The notes: generated by a model from the sequence alone, not told the origin. Counted from the stretch's first letter, positions 1 to 9,245 are shown. The stretch is 46,595 bases of DNA from Opitutus sp. GAS368 (GCA_945874455.1 CAMCHO010000014.1:1-46595); one strand, 5' to 3'. Made by a program: numbers and translations.

Positions 1-216
1 CAGGTGCGGGTGATCGCGGCGAACTGAGACCTGCCAGATGCATCTGTAGGCGAGCAAGGAGGCTCTGGGAAACAGGTGGGGCCCCGGTAACATCCCAGGG
101 CAAGGGTGGACAACCGAGGCCACCATCGGCAGCCGAGAAATTACGGTGCCATTAAATTCGTCGATCCGCACTGCTGGCTGCGGGTAAGCGGAGGACGAGT
201 CGGTGCAATCGCCAGA

Positions 217-825
217 TCAGGGCAGCTCCTTTATCTGGATACGCCGATACTCCATCAGGCCGACATCGCCTTCGAGGCCGATCGGGCCGGTTGCTGGAAC
301 TTTCAGCGCAGCCTCCAGCACCTCGCCGTTGCAGGTGCAGTGCGCAACGCCATCCTTCACCGTGATTTCAATTTCGTTCCAGTCCTGTGCGCGGTATTTT
401 TTCAGCGTCTTGTATTTGTCTGGTCCGGCCACGGGGTAGTCGCGGCACTGGAGCTGGGGCTTGCGGATGAAGATACCGCTGTCGGCGCCGACCGCTGAGC
501 GAAACTCGAGGCGCAGCACAAAGTTCTTGGGGAATTCCTTTGTCGTCCATATCTTCTGTGCGAGCCGCGGGGTTTTGGGATGCACGATGAGGACGCCGTC
601 CTTCGCGGAGAACCGCCCGTCGGTCGCGGCGGGCTTACCATCGAAGGCGTCTGCAACTTTTTCGTCAGTTTTAGCGCCGTCCCGATAGCACCAGCCGGTA
701 AGATCTTTGCCGTTGAAGAGACTGACGAATCCAGAGGCGGGCTTAAAGGAGTCGGCACCGCGAACCGCGGTGATTGCGTTCATTGCGAGCGCAAGAAAGA
801 CCAGTGAGGAAGTGAGGCGTTTCAT
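217..825 (-). CDS. Secreted DUF1080 (3-keto-disaccharide hydrolase type) protein
   Basis: A 202-residue exported protein of the DUF1080 family, a concanavalin-like beta-sandwich often annotated as 3-keto-disaccharide hydrolase. An N-terminal signal peptide (Met-Lys-Arg, a hydrophobic stretch, then Ala-x-Arg-Gly-Ala near residue 23) is followed by the family hallmark FNGKDLTGW at residues 37-45. The C-terminal half carries SGIFIRKPQ and the ending GLMEYRRIQIKEL, typical of the second beta-sheet. The upstream in-frame start at 885 would put 20 polar residues before the signal peptide, so the ATG at 825 is preferred. The family probably acts on oxidised glycosides or binds sugars outside the cytoplasm; the substrate here is unknown. 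A second DUF1080 gene lies at 16040-16789. Confidence 0.85.
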   Translation of the reverse strand: MKRLTSSLVFLALAMNAITAVRGADSFKPASGFVSLFNGKDLTGWCYRDGAKTDEKVADAFDGKPAATDGRFSAKDGVLIVHPKTPRLAQKIWTTKEFPKNFVLRLEFRSAVGADSGIFIRKPQLQCRDYPVAGPDKYKTLKKYRAQDWNEIEITVKDGVAHCTCNGEVLEAALKVPATGPIGLEGDVGLMEYRRIQIKELP

Positions 826-1492
826 AGTGTAGAGTGGAAAAGTGGATTCAGTGGATGATTGCGCCCATCGTGACGATACTGCCACGTCGAGTCGCGGGAT
901 TGAGTGGATCGCAGGATTGCTCGGAAGCCGGATTTTCAGGGATGGGTTCCGGGAGATTTGAGCTGAAATGAAACGGGATTTCGGCGGGGATAATCCGACG
1001 AAAAATCCCGGCGGGACTAGGAGGATTTGTTTTTTTAGGGGAAGGGACCCGGGGAATCACTGACTCGGAGGCAGGTCGATCTTCGTGGGGCGGGACGGGT
1101 GGGGGGCGGGGTTAACGACGGAGACAGGATCAGAATCCCGTTGGCCCCCCTCGCTCAAGCCCGCATTTCCGAAGAGCCCGCGAATGCCTCATTCACACGT
1201 GGGCAGAGGGGCGCGAATTTATTTGGGTTCGCTCAACATGGAGAACAAAGGTCTGGTGCTTCCTGTTTTGCCACCGCTGTTTGGCCGATCCTGATCGTCG
1301 ATTACCGCTTTAGGCGCTGGCGCGGCGACGCACGTCGGTGTCCGGATTGTAAGCGGGTCGAATCGGTGAGTGGTCGCATAAAAAATGTGGTTAAGAGGGA
1401 AACGTGATGGGAGTCGGGGCTTGACAGGCTAGGGGGGCGACGGTGTTGTCCTCGGCTTTTCCAAGCAAGCAACGCTCCGTAAAACATCCGTC
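826..1492. other. Gene-poor interval before rpsP
   Basis: About 670 bases with no reading frame that looks like a real protein in any of the six frames. It separates the DUF1080 gene (leftward) from rpsP (rightward), so it should hold both promoters. The only specific element I can point to is the TTGACA-containing candidate promoter near 1421. ffh, often found near rpsP in other bacteria, is not here. Confidence 0.6.
1421..1449 (+). promoter_or_regulatory. Candidate sigma-70 promoter for rpsP
   Basis: An exact TTGACA (1421-1426) is followed after 17 bases by TGTTGT (1444-1449), a weak -10 box, about 45 bases before the rpsP ATG. The -35 match and spacing are good; the -10 is poor, so this is a candidate only. 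Confidence 0.4.
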
Positions 1493-1768
1493 ATGGCTCT
1501 CAAAATTCGTCTTACCAAGGTTGGTTCCGTGCATCAGCCGCTTTATCGCGTGGTTGTCGCCGAGGCCCGTTCGCGTCGCGATGGCGCCCCCGTTGAAAAC
1601 ATTGGTACGTACACACCCAAGACCAAGGGTAACCCGATCACTCTCAAGCTCGACCGCGTCGATTACTGGATCAGCAAAGGCGCTGTGCCGACTAACACGA
1701 TGCACGCGATGATTAAGAAGGCTCGCCGGACTGCCGCCGCCACCGCTCCTGAGGTAGTAGCCAGCTAA
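1493..1768 (+). CDS. rpsP: 30S ribosomal protein S16
   Basis: Ribosomal protein bS16, 91 residues, a primary binder of 16S rRNA in the small subunit body. The start MALKIRLTKVGSVHQPLYRV is diagnostic (canonical M-V-x-I-R-L-x-R-x-G-x-x-x-x-P-x-Y-R), and DRVDYWISKGAVPT in the second half is also conserved. Length is normal. It opens a translation-related cluster (rpsP, trmD, rplS), but rimM, which usually lies between rpsP and trmD, is missing. A strong hairpin terminator follows within 25 bases of the stop, so rpsP may be transcribed largely as a separate unit. Codons end mostly in C, unlike most other plus-strand genes here, as expected for a highly expressed gene. Confidence 0.97.
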   Translation: MALKIRLTKVGSVHQPLYRVVVAEARSRRDGAPVENIGTYTPKTKGNPITLKLDRVDYWISKGAVPTNTMHAMIKKARRTAAATAPEVVAS

Positions 1769-1790
1769 TCCGCTGCTTTTCCTTTTCATT

Positions 1791-1824
1791 AATCGCCCAG
1801 CCTTTGAGGCTTGGGCGATTTTTT
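1791..1824 (+). terminator. Rho-independent terminator after rpsP
   Basis: A hairpin with arms AATCGCCCA and TGGGCGATT (9 bp), an inner GCC/GGC extension and a short loop, followed directly by TTTTT. It lies 22 bases after the rpsP stop and before trmD. Confidence 0.85.
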
Positions 1825-1875
1825 GTTTAAGCGAATCGCTGCAACTAGGTTGCCTGCTTCGAGCCCCGCGCGCCT

Positions 1876-2550
1876 ATGCCGCTCACGATTGATGTCTTGA
1901 CGCTTTTTCCGCGGATGCTGGATGGGTTTTTGGTTGAAAGCATCCTCGGCAAGGGCATCGCGGCCGGTCATCTCGCGGTCAAAGTCCACGACGTGCGGGC
2001 ATGGTCGACGGACAAACATCGCCGAGCAGATGACCGGCCGTTTGGTGGTGGAGCGGGCATGGTCCTGACACCGGAGCCGGTGTTTGCCGCGATCGAGCAA
2101 TTGCAGACGCCGGGTTGCCGCCGGATTTATCTGACCCCGGACGGAACTCCGCTCTCGCCGGCGCTGGCCTGTGAGTTGTCTCAGCAGCAGCATCTTATTT
2201 TCCTTAGCGGCCACTACGAGGGGATCGACCAACGCATCCGGGATGCCGTGATTGATCAGGAGATCAGCGTTGGAGATTATGTGTTGACGAATGGCACGCT
2301 GGCGGCGGCCGTGGCGATCGATGCGCTGGCCCGTTTCATCCCCGGTGTGCTCGGTGAGGAAAAGTCATTGACGCACGAATCCTTCACCAACACGTTGCTC
2401 GACTTTCCTCAATACACGCGTCCCGCCGAGTTCCGGGGCATGTCCGTTCCAGACGTTCTTCTCTCTGGAAACCATGCCGAAATCGAAAAATGGCGGCACG
2501 CGCGACAAGTGGAAAAAACCCGTCAGGTCCGACCAGATTTACTCAAATAA
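1876..2550 (+). CDS. trmD: tRNA (guanine-37-N1)-methyltransferase
   Basis: TrmD, 224 residues, methylates N1 of G37 next to the anticodon in tRNAs reading CNN codons, preventing +1 frameshifting. The SPOUT trefoil-knot motifs are present: LSGHYEGIDQR, GDYVLTNG and the C-terminal VPDVLLSGNH. The N-terminal IDVLTLFPRMLDGFL matches the family start. Length is slightly under the usual 240-250 residues, with no missing motif. It lies between rpsP and rplS, and its stop is only 7 bases before the rplS start, so the two are probably co-transcribed. The upstream rpsP terminator implies either read-through or a separate trmD promoter. Confidence 0.96.
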   Translation: MPLTIDVLTLFPRMLDGFLVESILGKGIAAGHLAVKVHDVRAWSTDKHRRADDRPFGGGAGMVLTPEPVFAAIEQLQTPGCRRIYLTPDGTPLSPALACELSQQQHLIFLSGHYEGIDQRIRDAVIDQEISVGDYVLTNGTLAAAVAIDALARFIPGVLGEEKSLTHESFTNTLLDFPQYTRPAEFRGMSVPDVLLSGNHAEIEKWRHARQVEKTRQVRPDLLK

Positions 2551-2557
2551 CTCAGCC

Positions 2558-3013
2558 ATGAACCCGATCATTACCGCAATCACCGCTTCGCAGGTGAAAA
2601 AAGACATCACGCCGTTCAAAGTCGGCGACGGCGTGCGCGTGCACACGAAAGTCCGTGAGGGCGACAAAGAGCGCGTCCAGATTTACGCCGGCATCGTCAT
2701 CGCTCGGAAGGGGCACGGCATCCACGAGTCCTTCACGGTTCGTCGCATCAGCTATGGCGAAGGCGTCGAGCGGGTGTTCCCAGTCAACTCGCCGAACATC
2801 GATAAGGTCGAGGTCGAGCGTGAGTCCGAAGTGATGAAGGCCCGCCTTTACTACCTCCGCGGTCGCACCGGCAAGGCCGCTGTCGCCGTCAAGGTCAAGG
2901 ACCGCTCTGCCGAGATCCACGCCAAGAACATCGCCGAGAAGGCCGCGACTGCTGCTGCTGCTGTGGCGGCCACGACGGCTGCGGCGGCTGCTCCCGCTCC
3001 TGCGGCGAGCTAA
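2558..3013 (+). CDS. rplS: 50S ribosomal protein L19
   Basis: Ribosomal protein bL19, located at the 30S-50S interface. The core (residues about 1-120) has the family motifs FKVGDGVRVHTKVREG, RKGHGIHESFTVR and GVERVFPVNSP, and RLYYLRGRTGKAA. Length is 151 residues against about 115-120 in most bacteria. The extra 30 residues are an Ala-rich tail ending in Pro-Ala repeats, which looks like a lineage-specific disordered extension. The ATG at 2558 was chosen because the 28 residues encoded upstream in the same frame overlap the end of trmD and have no L19 similarity. A strong terminator follows. Confidence 0.96.
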   Translation: MNPIITAITASQVKKDITPFKVGDGVRVHTKVREGDKERVQIYAGIVIARKGHGIHESFTVRRISYGEGVERVFPVNSPNIDKVEVERESEVMKARLYYLRGRTGKAAVAVKVKDRSAEIHAKNIAEKAATAAAAVAATTAAAAAPAPAAS

Positions 3014-3037
3014 GTTTTTGGTTTATCAACCCTCTCG

Positions 3038-3068
3038 AAAGCGAGCCTCACCCGAGGCTCGCTTTTTT
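3038..3068 (+). terminator. Rho-independent terminator after rplS
   Basis: Perfect hairpin: GCGAGCCTC at 3041-3049 pairs with GAGGCTCGC at 3054-3062, extended by AAA/TTT, with a 4-base loop and a run of seven T. It begins 24 bases after the rplS stop. The rest of the gap to the convergent guaB end (3069-3293) shows only a short palindrome, CAAAAG-TGA-CTTTTG at 3115-3129. Confidence 0.9.
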
Positions 3069-3293
3069 TGTTTATGCCCGGGGCGACCGATACATAACGA
3101 TGCCGCCCTCACCACAAAAGTGACTTTTGCATGCCCGGCTAAAACGCTGATTTTCCTGAAGAAGCTGTTTCCGAGGAGCCCTCCTCACGTAGTGGGAATA
3201 GACCGACGGAAACCAGTGAGTGTCGCAAGGTGAGCTGAGCGGCGCGCCGGCGAGCGGGGGCCTACTGGGGGGGGCGGAGCGAAACGGCTCAGG

Positions 3294-4886
3294 TCAGGCG
3301 TTGTTGGTGCGCGTGGATACCTCAATCACATCGTGAGGGGTGGCTTCTTTTTGGCCGGCGGGGCTGACGCGGATATAACGGGCCTTGGTGCGGAGCTCGG
3401 ACAGCGTCGCCGCGCCGAGGTAGCCCATGCCGCTTTGCACCCCGCCGATGAGCGTGCCGAGCACGTCGTCGACCGAGCCGCTGACTTCCTTGAGAGCCTC
3501 AATACCCTCGGCGGCCACCTTGCGGGTCTGATCATGCTTGTCGTGACCGTAGCGTGCGGCGCTGCCCGCTTTCATGGCGGCGAGGCTGCCCATGCCCCGG
3601 TATTGTTTATAAATTTTTCCGCTGATTTCCATGATTTCGCCTGGCGCTTCCCGGCAGCCGGCGAGCAGGCCACCCAAAATGACGGCGTCGGACAGCGTCA
3701 GGGCTTTGACGATATCGCCGCTCTTGGTGATGCCGCCGTCGGCGATGAGTCGGACATTTTTTGCCTTCGCGGCGTGGCCGGCGACGTGGAGCGCGGTGAG
3801 TTGCGGGATACCCACGCCGGCGACGATGCGGGTGGTGCAGATGGAGCCGGGACCTTGGCCGATCTTGATGGCGGAGGCCCCGCAATCGGCGAGGAACGAA
3901 ACGCCGGCTGCACTGGTGACATTGCCTGCAATCAGCGTGAGCTCGGGGAACGCGTCGCGGACGAGCTTGACGACGTCGCCGACTCCGGCGGTATGTCCAT
4001 GAGCGGTGGATACGGCGATCGCATCGACCTGCTCGGCGACGAGATGGCTGACGTGTTCGAGGATTTTATCGCGGTCGAGCGAGCCGTCGGGCAGGCGGAG
4101 CGGCGAGAGCGCTGCTCCGACGACGAGCCGAAAATGGGCGTCGCGCGCAGGTTTGCGGCGAGACTTGGCTTCGGCGGTGATTTTTTCGACGTCCGAGCTG
4201 GTGACGAGACCGCGGAGGCGGCCGGCGCCATCGACGACCAGCATTTTGTTAATGCCGATGTGCCGCGTAAAAAAAGCGTCGGAAGATTTGATCGGATCCT
4301 TCGCGACGGAGCTCGCTTTTTCGGTGATGAGTTGGGCGCGGGGGGTCATCACAGCGGAGACCTGCTTGGTCTTGTAGCGGTCTTTCACGACGTTGCCGGA
4401 GAGGAGGCCGACGAGCATGCCGGCGGAGTCGACGACGGGGAACGTGGAGAACGAGAAACGTTTTTCTTCGATGAGCTTGAGGACATCGCCGATGAGTTGG
4501 TCCGGGGTGACGGTGATCGGATCTTGGATGAGGCCGTGGATGTGACGTTTGACGCGGGCGACTTCCTTCACCTGCTCGCGGGGCGGCATATTGTAGTGAA
4601 TGAGGCCGAGGCCGCCGTTGAGCGCCATGGCGATCGCCATGCGCGACTCGGTGACGGTGTCCATGTCTGACGAGATCACGGGAATCTGCAGCCGCAGCCC
4701 ATCGCTGATCGCGGTCGAGGTGTCGGCGTCCTTCGGCAGAATCTCCGAATACAACGTGGCGAGCGAAACGTCGTCGAACGTGAGCGCGGTGGGAAGATTG
4801 GCGCGGAAGAAGGCCGCGGCTGGGAGATAGAACTCCGCGTCAGCAGGCGAGGAGTGGGCGGTGGAGGACGGAGCAATCTTTGGCAT
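3294..4886 (-). CDS. guaB: Inosine-5'-monophosphate dehydrogenase
   Basis: IMP dehydrogenase, 530 residues, oxidises IMP to XMP with NAD+, the committed step to GMP. The TIM barrel starts with [18 protein letters not shown] (about residues 34-51). Two CBS domains, probably for nucleotide regulation, lie at about 120-240. The catalytic loop [15 protein letters not shown] contains Cys350. [15 protein letters not shown], the phosphate-binding segment, and [10 protein letters not shown], the flap, follow. The N-terminus carries about 30 extra residues. The gene is divergent from menC, with 91 bases between the two starts containing an exact inverted repeat that could be an operator. Confidence 0.97.
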   Translation of the reverse strand: MPKIAPSSTAHSSPADAEFYLPAAAFFRANLPTALTFDDVSLATLYSEILPKDADTSTAISDGLRLQIPVISSDMDTVTESRMAIAMALNGGLGLIHYNMPPREQVKEVARVKRHIHGLIQDPITVTPDQLIGDVLKLIEEKRFSFSTFPVVDSAGMLVGLLSGNVVKDRYKTKQVSAVMTPRAQLITEKASSVAKDPIKSSDAFFTRHIGINKMLVVDGAGRLRGLVTSSDVEKITAEAKSRRKPARDAHFRLVVGAALSPLRLPDGSLDRDKILEHVSHLVAEQVDAIAVSTAHGHTAGVGDVVKLVRDAFPELTLIAGNVTSAAGVSFLADCGASAIKIGQGPGSICTTRIVAGVGIPQLTALHVAGHAAKAKNVRLIADGGITKSGDIVKALTLSDAVILGGLLAGCREAPGEIMEISGKIYKQYRGMGSLAAMKAGSAARYGHDKHDQTRKVAAEGIEALKEVSGSVDDVLGTLIGGVQSGMGYLGAATLSELRTKARYIRVSPAGQKEATPHDVIEVSTRTNNA

Positions 4887-4922
4887 AGATTGCCATTAAC
4901 GGAGTAGGTGCGGCGGGCCGGA

Positions 4923-4948
4923 GCGCAAACAGAAACTCTGGTTTGCGC
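4923..4948. promoter_or_regulatory. Inverted repeat between guaB and menC
   Basis: GCGCAAAC (4923-4930) and GTTTGCGC (4941-4948) form a perfect 8-bp inverted repeat separated by 10 bases, in the 91-base divergent control region. It could be a dimeric regulator site or an RNA hairpin in the menC leader. No matching regulator is encoded nearby. Confidence 0.45.
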
Positions 4949-4977
4949 GGGTGCCGGTGCATGTATGACGTATACGC

Positions 4978-5997
4978 ATGGGTTACCTTTTCCAATTTCG
5001 TCGCTATCATTTGCCGTTGCGGGCCCCGGTGCGCACGGCTCATGGGCGTTGGACCGAGCGCGAAGGGGTGTTGGTGCGATTGGAGACGGCGGAAGGCGCC
5101 GTGGCATTTGGGGAGGCGGCGGTGTTGCCCTGGTTTGGGACGGAGACTGCGGACGAGGCGGAGGCGGGGTGTCGGGCGGTCGGGGCAAAGGCGGGGGCTG
5201 ACCTGCTGGCGAGTTTACCGGGCAAGTTGAGTTGTGTGAGAAATGCGCTGGCGGCGGCGATGGGGGAGCTTGCAGCTGGGACGGCGGTCCGGGCGAAAGC
5301 GGTGCCTTACTTGGGTGTCGCGGCATTACTCCCGGCGGGGCGCGCGGCGCTCGACGCTTTGCAGGGCAAAGGAGACCTGGGCTTTCGGGTGTTCAAATGG
5401 AAAGTCGGCGTGGGTGACGTGGCGGACGAGCTCTCGCTGTTGGATGATCTCTGTGGCGGGCTGCCGACGGGCGGGACGCTACGGCTCGATGCGAACGGGG
5501 CGTGGGATCGTCGGCGGGCGGAACGCTGGCTCGAAAAGTGTGCCGAGCGCCCGGTGGAGTTTGTCGAGCAACCCGTCGCGCCCGAGGCGCGGGGCGCGGA
5601 TGATTTACTGCGGGGACTGGCGGAGGATTTTCCCACGCCGATCGCACTGGATGAATCCGTAGCTGGAGACGGTGATATTGAACGTTGGCTCGGGGCGGGC
5701 TGGCGCGGGGTGTTTGTGATCAAGCCCGCGCTACTCGGCCAGGTGGAGGCGACGATGGACCGGCTCGCGAAGGCGAACGCGTCGGTGGTGTTTTCATCGG
5801 CGCTGGAAACGGCGGTGGGGGCGAAGGCCGCGCTGCGGGTCGCGTTTGCCTGGCCGGGCGAGGCGCGCGCTCTGGGGTTTGGGGTATGGCCGCTGTTTGC
5901 AGACGCGAGATTTGATGGCCCCCAGGCGGCACCGTTGGTGCGTTGGGAAGATGTCGAGCGAATCAACCCGGAGGCTATATGGAACGTGCTGAATTGA
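4978..5997 (+). CDS. menC: o-Succinylbenzoate synthase
   Basis: Enolase-superfamily enzyme, 339 residues, that dehydrates SHCHC to o-succinylbenzoate in menaquinone synthesis. The MLE/OSBS-type catalytic set is complete: the Lys pair in FKWKVG (K140 and K142), metal ligands D171 (LDANGAW), E197 (FVEQP) and D225 (LDES), and K249 in VIKP on the far barrel strand. The N-terminal capping domain is residues 1-110. The last 19 bases overlap menE, the next enzyme of the pathway, so the two are co-translated. OSBS enzymes resemble N-acylamino acid racemases; the menE neighbour settles the assignment. Confidence 0.92.
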   Translation: MGYLFQFRRYHLPLRAPVRTAHGRWTEREGVLVRLETAEGAVAFGEAAVLPWFGTETADEAEAGCRAVGAKAGADLLASLPGKLSCVRNALAAAMGELAAGTAVRAKAVPYLGVAALLPAGRAALDALQGKGDLGFRVFKWKVGVGDVADELSLLDDLCGGLPTGGTLRLDANGAWDRRRAERWLEKCAERPVEFVEQPVAPEARGADDLLRGLAEDFPTPIALDESVAGDGDIERWLGAGWRGVFVIKPALLGQVEATMDRLAKANASVVFSSALETAVGAKAALRVAFAWPGEARALGFGVWPLFADARFDGPQAAPLVRWEDVERINPEAIWNVLN

Positions 5998-7145
5998 AAT
6001 CGCTGCTGCGCGCGACCGGCGTCGCCGAGGAATGCGGCGCATTTTTTTTCGTGCGTGATCCCCAGCGGGTCGAACGGCTGCCGGCGGAAGTCGGGTCAGC
6101 GAGTGCGCGCGAGGGCTACGGTTGGCTGGGACTGCCGACGGGAGGGACGAGCGGGCGGAGCCGCTTTGCTCGGCATGACGAGGTCACCTTGACGACGGCT
6201 GTAAGGGGATTTTGCGCACACTTTGGCTTCGAGCGGGTGAATGCAGTCGGGGTGCTGCCAGCCTACCATGTGAGCGGGCTGATGGCCCGCGTGCGATGTG
6301 CCGCGACGCAGGGCAGCTATGTCGCGTGGGAATGGAAACAATTGGAGCTGGGCAAAGTGCCCGTGCTCGACCGGCAGACCGGCGATTGGGTGCTCTCGCT
6401 GGTGCCGACCCAGTTGCATCGGTTGTTGGCTTGGCCGACGGCGGTGGCGTGGTTGCGGACGTTTCGGGTGATTTTTATCGGCGGCGGGCCGGTCTGGCCG
6501 GCGTTGGCCGAGGCGGCGGCGCAGGCAGAGCTTCCCCTGTCGTTGAGCTATGGTATGACCGAGACAGCGGCGATGGTCACGGCGCTGCGACCGGACGAAT
6601 TCTTGAGTGGGAATCGCAGCAGCGGGCAGGCGCTGCCGCACGCGAGGGTTTCGATCAACGTCGACGGGACGGTGAGCGTGGCGGGCGAGTCGGTCTTTCA
6701 CGGTTATTTTCCCGAATGGCTTCCCGCACGGGAATTCCAGACCGAAGATAATGGAAACATGGATGCACACGGTCATCTCCACCTCGCGGGGCGGCGGGAT
6801 GCGGTGATTATCACCGGTGGAAAAAAAGTGCAGCCGACGGAGGTCGAGGCAGCCTTGCGGGCCAGCGGAGAGTTTTCCGATGTGGCGGTATTGGGTGTGC
6901 CGGATGCCGAGTGGGGGCAGGTCGTAGTTGCGTGTTATCCGGAGGGTGGTCGGATGCCTGATTTCGCGCGGGCGGTGGTGGCGTTGGCAGGGGCGAATAA
7001 ACCCAAGCGCTTCGTCGCGATCCGTGACTGGCCGCGGAGTGCGCTTGGGAAGATTAATCGCGCGGCTCTGGCAATGGCGGTGGCGTCGTCGTTGGTGAGC
7101 GAAGAGCCGCGAGAAAAAGCTGACGGCGCAAAGCGATGTGTTTAA
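5979..7145 (+). CDS. menE: o-Succinylbenzoate-CoA ligase (short form)
   Basis: AMP-forming acyl-CoA synthetase, 388 residues, activating o-succinylbenzoate with CoA for menaquinone ring closure by MenB. Adenylation motifs are in order: the P-loop region LPTGGTSGRSRF (about 48-60), SYGMTETAAM, AGRRDAVIITGGKKVQPTEVE (hinge and C-domain start), and the C-terminal catalytic Lys in SALGKINRAAL. It is shorter than the usual 450-490 residues because the N-terminal segment before the P-loop is reduced. The ATG at 5979 was chosen because the 12 residues encoded upstream have no family similarity and this start overlaps menC by 19 bases. polX begins 9 bases after the stop. Confidence 0.88.
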   Translation: MERAELKSLLRATGVAEECGAFFFVRDPQRVERLPAEVGSASAREGYGWLGLPTGGTSGRSRFARHDEVTLTTAVRGFCAHFGFERVNAVGVLPAYHVSGLMARVRCAATQGSYVAWEWKQLELGKVPVLDRQTGDWVLSLVPTQLHRLLAWPTAVAWLRTFRVIFIGGGPVWPALAEAAAQAELPLSLSYGMTETAAMVTALRPDEFLSGNRSSGQALPHARVSINVDGTVSVAGESVFHGYFPEWLPAREFQTEDNGNMDAHGHLHLAGRRDAVIITGGKKVQPTEVEAALRASGEFSDVAVLGVPDAEWGQVVVACYPEGGRMPDFARAVVALAGANKPKRFVAIRDWPRSALGKINRAALAMAVASSLVSEEPREKADGAKRCV

Positions 7146-7154
7146 CGCTCATTT

Positions 7155-8915
7155 ATGACGAAAAACGAAATAGCCGATGTGCTGAGCGAGATCGGAGTGC
7201 TGCTGGAACTGAGTGGAGAAAATCCCTTCAAGATCCGCGCGTATCAGTCGGGCGCACGGGCGCTGGCGGCGATGGAGGAGGCGGAATTGGGGCGGTTGAT
7301 TACGGCGGGCGAACTCGCGACGATCAAGGGGTTCGGCGATGCGCTGGTGCAGAAAATCACCGAGCTGCATACGACGGGGCGGCTCGTGTTTTTCGAAAAA
7401 TTAAAGGCTTCGATCGAGCCGGGGCTCGCCGAGATGCTGCAGATCCCCGGGCTCGGGCCGAAGAAAATCCGGGCGCTGCATAGCAAGCTGGGGATCGCGA
7501 GCATCGCGGCGCTGGGGCAGGCGTGCGCCGAGGGGAAGGTCGCCGAGCTCGAGGGCTTCGGTGAGAAAACGCAGGAGAAAATCGTCGAGGGGATCCGGAA
7601 TCGCGAGGCCTATGGGCGCCGTCATCTTTGGTGGGACGCGGCGGAAATCGCCGGACCGATTGTCGCCGGGCTGCGCGCGTTACCACAGGTACGCCGGGCG
7701 GAGTCGGCGGGAAGTCTGCGGCGGGGAATGGAGACGGTCGGCGATCTGGATTTCATAGTGGCGGCGGACGACGTCGCGCCGGTCGTGGAGTGGTTTGTCG
7801 CGCAGCCGGGCGTGAAAGAGGTCACCGCTCAGGGTGAAACGAAGGCGAGCGTGCGGTTTGAGAGTGGTTTGCAGGCGGATCTGCGAATCGTGCCCGCGGG
7901 GCAATTCGTTTTTGCGCTGCATCATTTCACGGGGTCGAAGGACCATAATGTCCAGTTGCGGCAGCGCGCGCTCGCGGCTGGGCTTAGTCTCAGTGAATGG
8001 GGCCTCGTGCCTGCGGAAGGCGAGGGCACAGCGAAAGAAAAAGCGGAGCAGGGGAAAAGTCTCGTCGCGGGCAGCGAAAGGGAACTGTTCGCCGCTTTGA
8101 AATTGAGCTTCATCCCGCCGGAATTGCGGGAAGGGCTCGGTGAGATCGAGGCCGCGGAGGGAGACGAATTGCCGCGGCTCGTGGAGCTGGCCGACTTGCG
8201 CGGGGCGTTTCACAATCACACGACGGCCTCTGATGGACGCAACACGCTCGCCGAGATGACGGCCGCCGCAGAGGCGCTCGGCTGGGAGTATTTCGGGATC
8301 GCCGACCACTCGAAGGCGAGTTTTCAAGCGAAGGGACTCAGCGAAGAACGATTGCTCCAGCAGATCGGCGAAGTTCACGCATTGAACGCGTCGCAGCGCT
8401 TCACGACGCATGTGTTCACTGGGACGGAGTGCGACATTCTCACGGATGGACGTCTGGATTTCGACGACGAGCTGTTGGCAAAACTAGACTACGTGGTGGT
8501 GTCGGTGCACAACGCGTTTACGCAAGATGAAGCGACGATGACGGCGCGAATAATCCGGGCGATCGAGCATCCGTTGACTTCGATGTTGGGGCACCTGACC
8601 GGGCGGCTGTTGCTGCGGCGAGAGGGTTATCAGGTCGACGTGACGAAGGTCATCGACGCGGCGATCGCCAACAACGTGGTGATCGAACTGAATGCAAATC
8701 CGTGGCGGCTCGACCTCGACTGGCGGCATTGGCGCAAGGCGGCGGAGCGGGGACTGCTGACGTCGATCAATCCAGATGCCCACGAAACGGCCGGGCTTGA
8801 GGATGTGCGCGCAGGGGTGAATGTGGCGCGGAAAGGCTGGCTCACCCGCGAGCACGTCCTCAACACGCGTCCGCTGGCGGAGGTCAAAATGTGGCTGGCG
8901 GATCGGAGGCGGTAG
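7155..8915 (+). CDS. polX: Family X DNA polymerase with C-terminal PHP domain
   Basis: Bacterial PolX, 586 residues, a gap-filling polymerase in base-excision repair, usually with a PHP phosphoesterase/exonuclease domain. Helix-hairpin-helix repeats lie at about 50-70, 93-110 and 128-150 ([25 protein letters not shown]). The palm has GSLRR (186-190) and catalytic Asp197/Asp199 in [10 protein letters not shown], with the third Asp in QADLRIV (about D242). The PHP domain starts at [11 protein letters not shown] (351-361) and continues with [13 protein letters not shown] and NPDAHE, all metal-binding positions. Length is typical (about 570-580). It follows menE closely and may be co-transcribed, but the functions are unrelated. 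Confidence 0.95.
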   Translation: MTKNEIADVLSEIGVLLELSGENPFKIRAYQSGARALAAMEEAELGRLITAGELATIKGFGDALVQKITELHTTGRLVFFEKLKASIEPGLAEMLQIPGLGPKKIRALHSKLGIASIAALGQACAEGKVAELEGFGEKTQEKIVEGIRNREAYGRRHLWWDAAEIAGPIVAGLRALPQVRRAESAGSLRRGMETVGDLDFIVAADDVAPVVEWFVAQPGVKEVTAQGETKASVRFESGLQADLRIVPAGQFVFALHHFTGSKDHNVQLRQRALAAGLSLSEWGLVPAEGEGTAKEKAEQGKSLVAGSERELFAALKLSFIPPELREGLGEIEAAEGDELPRLVELADLRGAFHNHTTASDGRNTLAEMTAAAEALGWEYFGIADHSKASFQAKGLSEERLLQQIGEVHALNASQRFTTHVFTGTECDILTDGRLDFDDELLAKLDYVVVSVHNAFTQDEATMTARIIRAIEHPLTSMLGHLTGRLLLRREGYQVDVTKVIDAAIANNVVIELNANPWRLDLDWRHWRKAAERGLLTSINPDAHETAGLEDVRAGVNVARKGWLTREHVLNTRPLAEVKMWLADRRR

Positions 8916-8919
8916 GTCC

Positions 8920-9220
8920 GGGCCAGCTTCGTCTCAGTCTGTTCGGTAAGAATGGCCTGCTGCATCCGCTTCTTGGTGACGCGGGGATTCCGGATGACCG
9001 CAGTGTCTTCATGGGTTGGCTCGACCTCGATGAACACGCGCCGAAGTAGGGTCGTTTTTCCACAGCCGACTTTACGACCCAGCGTTTAAACCCCTGCTTT
9101 TACCCAAGCCCTCATCGAGGTGCTGGAGCGCCTCTTGATGGGGCGGACTGAGGTCAAGAAAACGAGGGGCGTCGGAAGATTGAACGGTATCTCCCGAAAC
9201 CCGTGAAAACGCTGATCCAC
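8920..9220 (-). pseudogene. Relic of an ExeA/MshM-type AAA ATPase
   Basis: Three frames read in order on the minus strand recreate the N-terminal part of a general-secretion-pathway-A-like ATPase. From a GTG at 9220: DQRFHGFREIPFNLPTP, matching the family start F-G-x-R-E-x-P-F-x-L-T-P. Then, after a shift near 9180: DAPRFLDLSPPHQEALQHL, matching D-P-R-F-L-x-L-S-P-x-H-x-E-A-L. Then, after another shift near 9090: VGCGKTTLLRR (Walker A) and NPRVTKKRMQQAILTE. It runs into the 3' end of polX with no Walker B, so only about 95 of several hundred residues remain. An IstB- or TniB-like transposition ATPase is a less likely origin. Confidence 0.8.
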
Positions 9221-9245
9221 GCGGACGGCGGAGGAGGTGCACGTG

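Noticed and set aside
1-216. Possible gene end at the left edge
   Set aside because: No frame shows protein-like motifs and the apparent plus-strand frame starting at 106 overlaps the DUF1080 gene as antisense.
3333-4670. A 445-codon plus-strand open frame opposite guaB
   Set aside because: It is the antisense of the well-supported guaB gene; its composition is Gly/Ala/Asp-rich as expected for a GC-rich shadow frame and shows no family motif.
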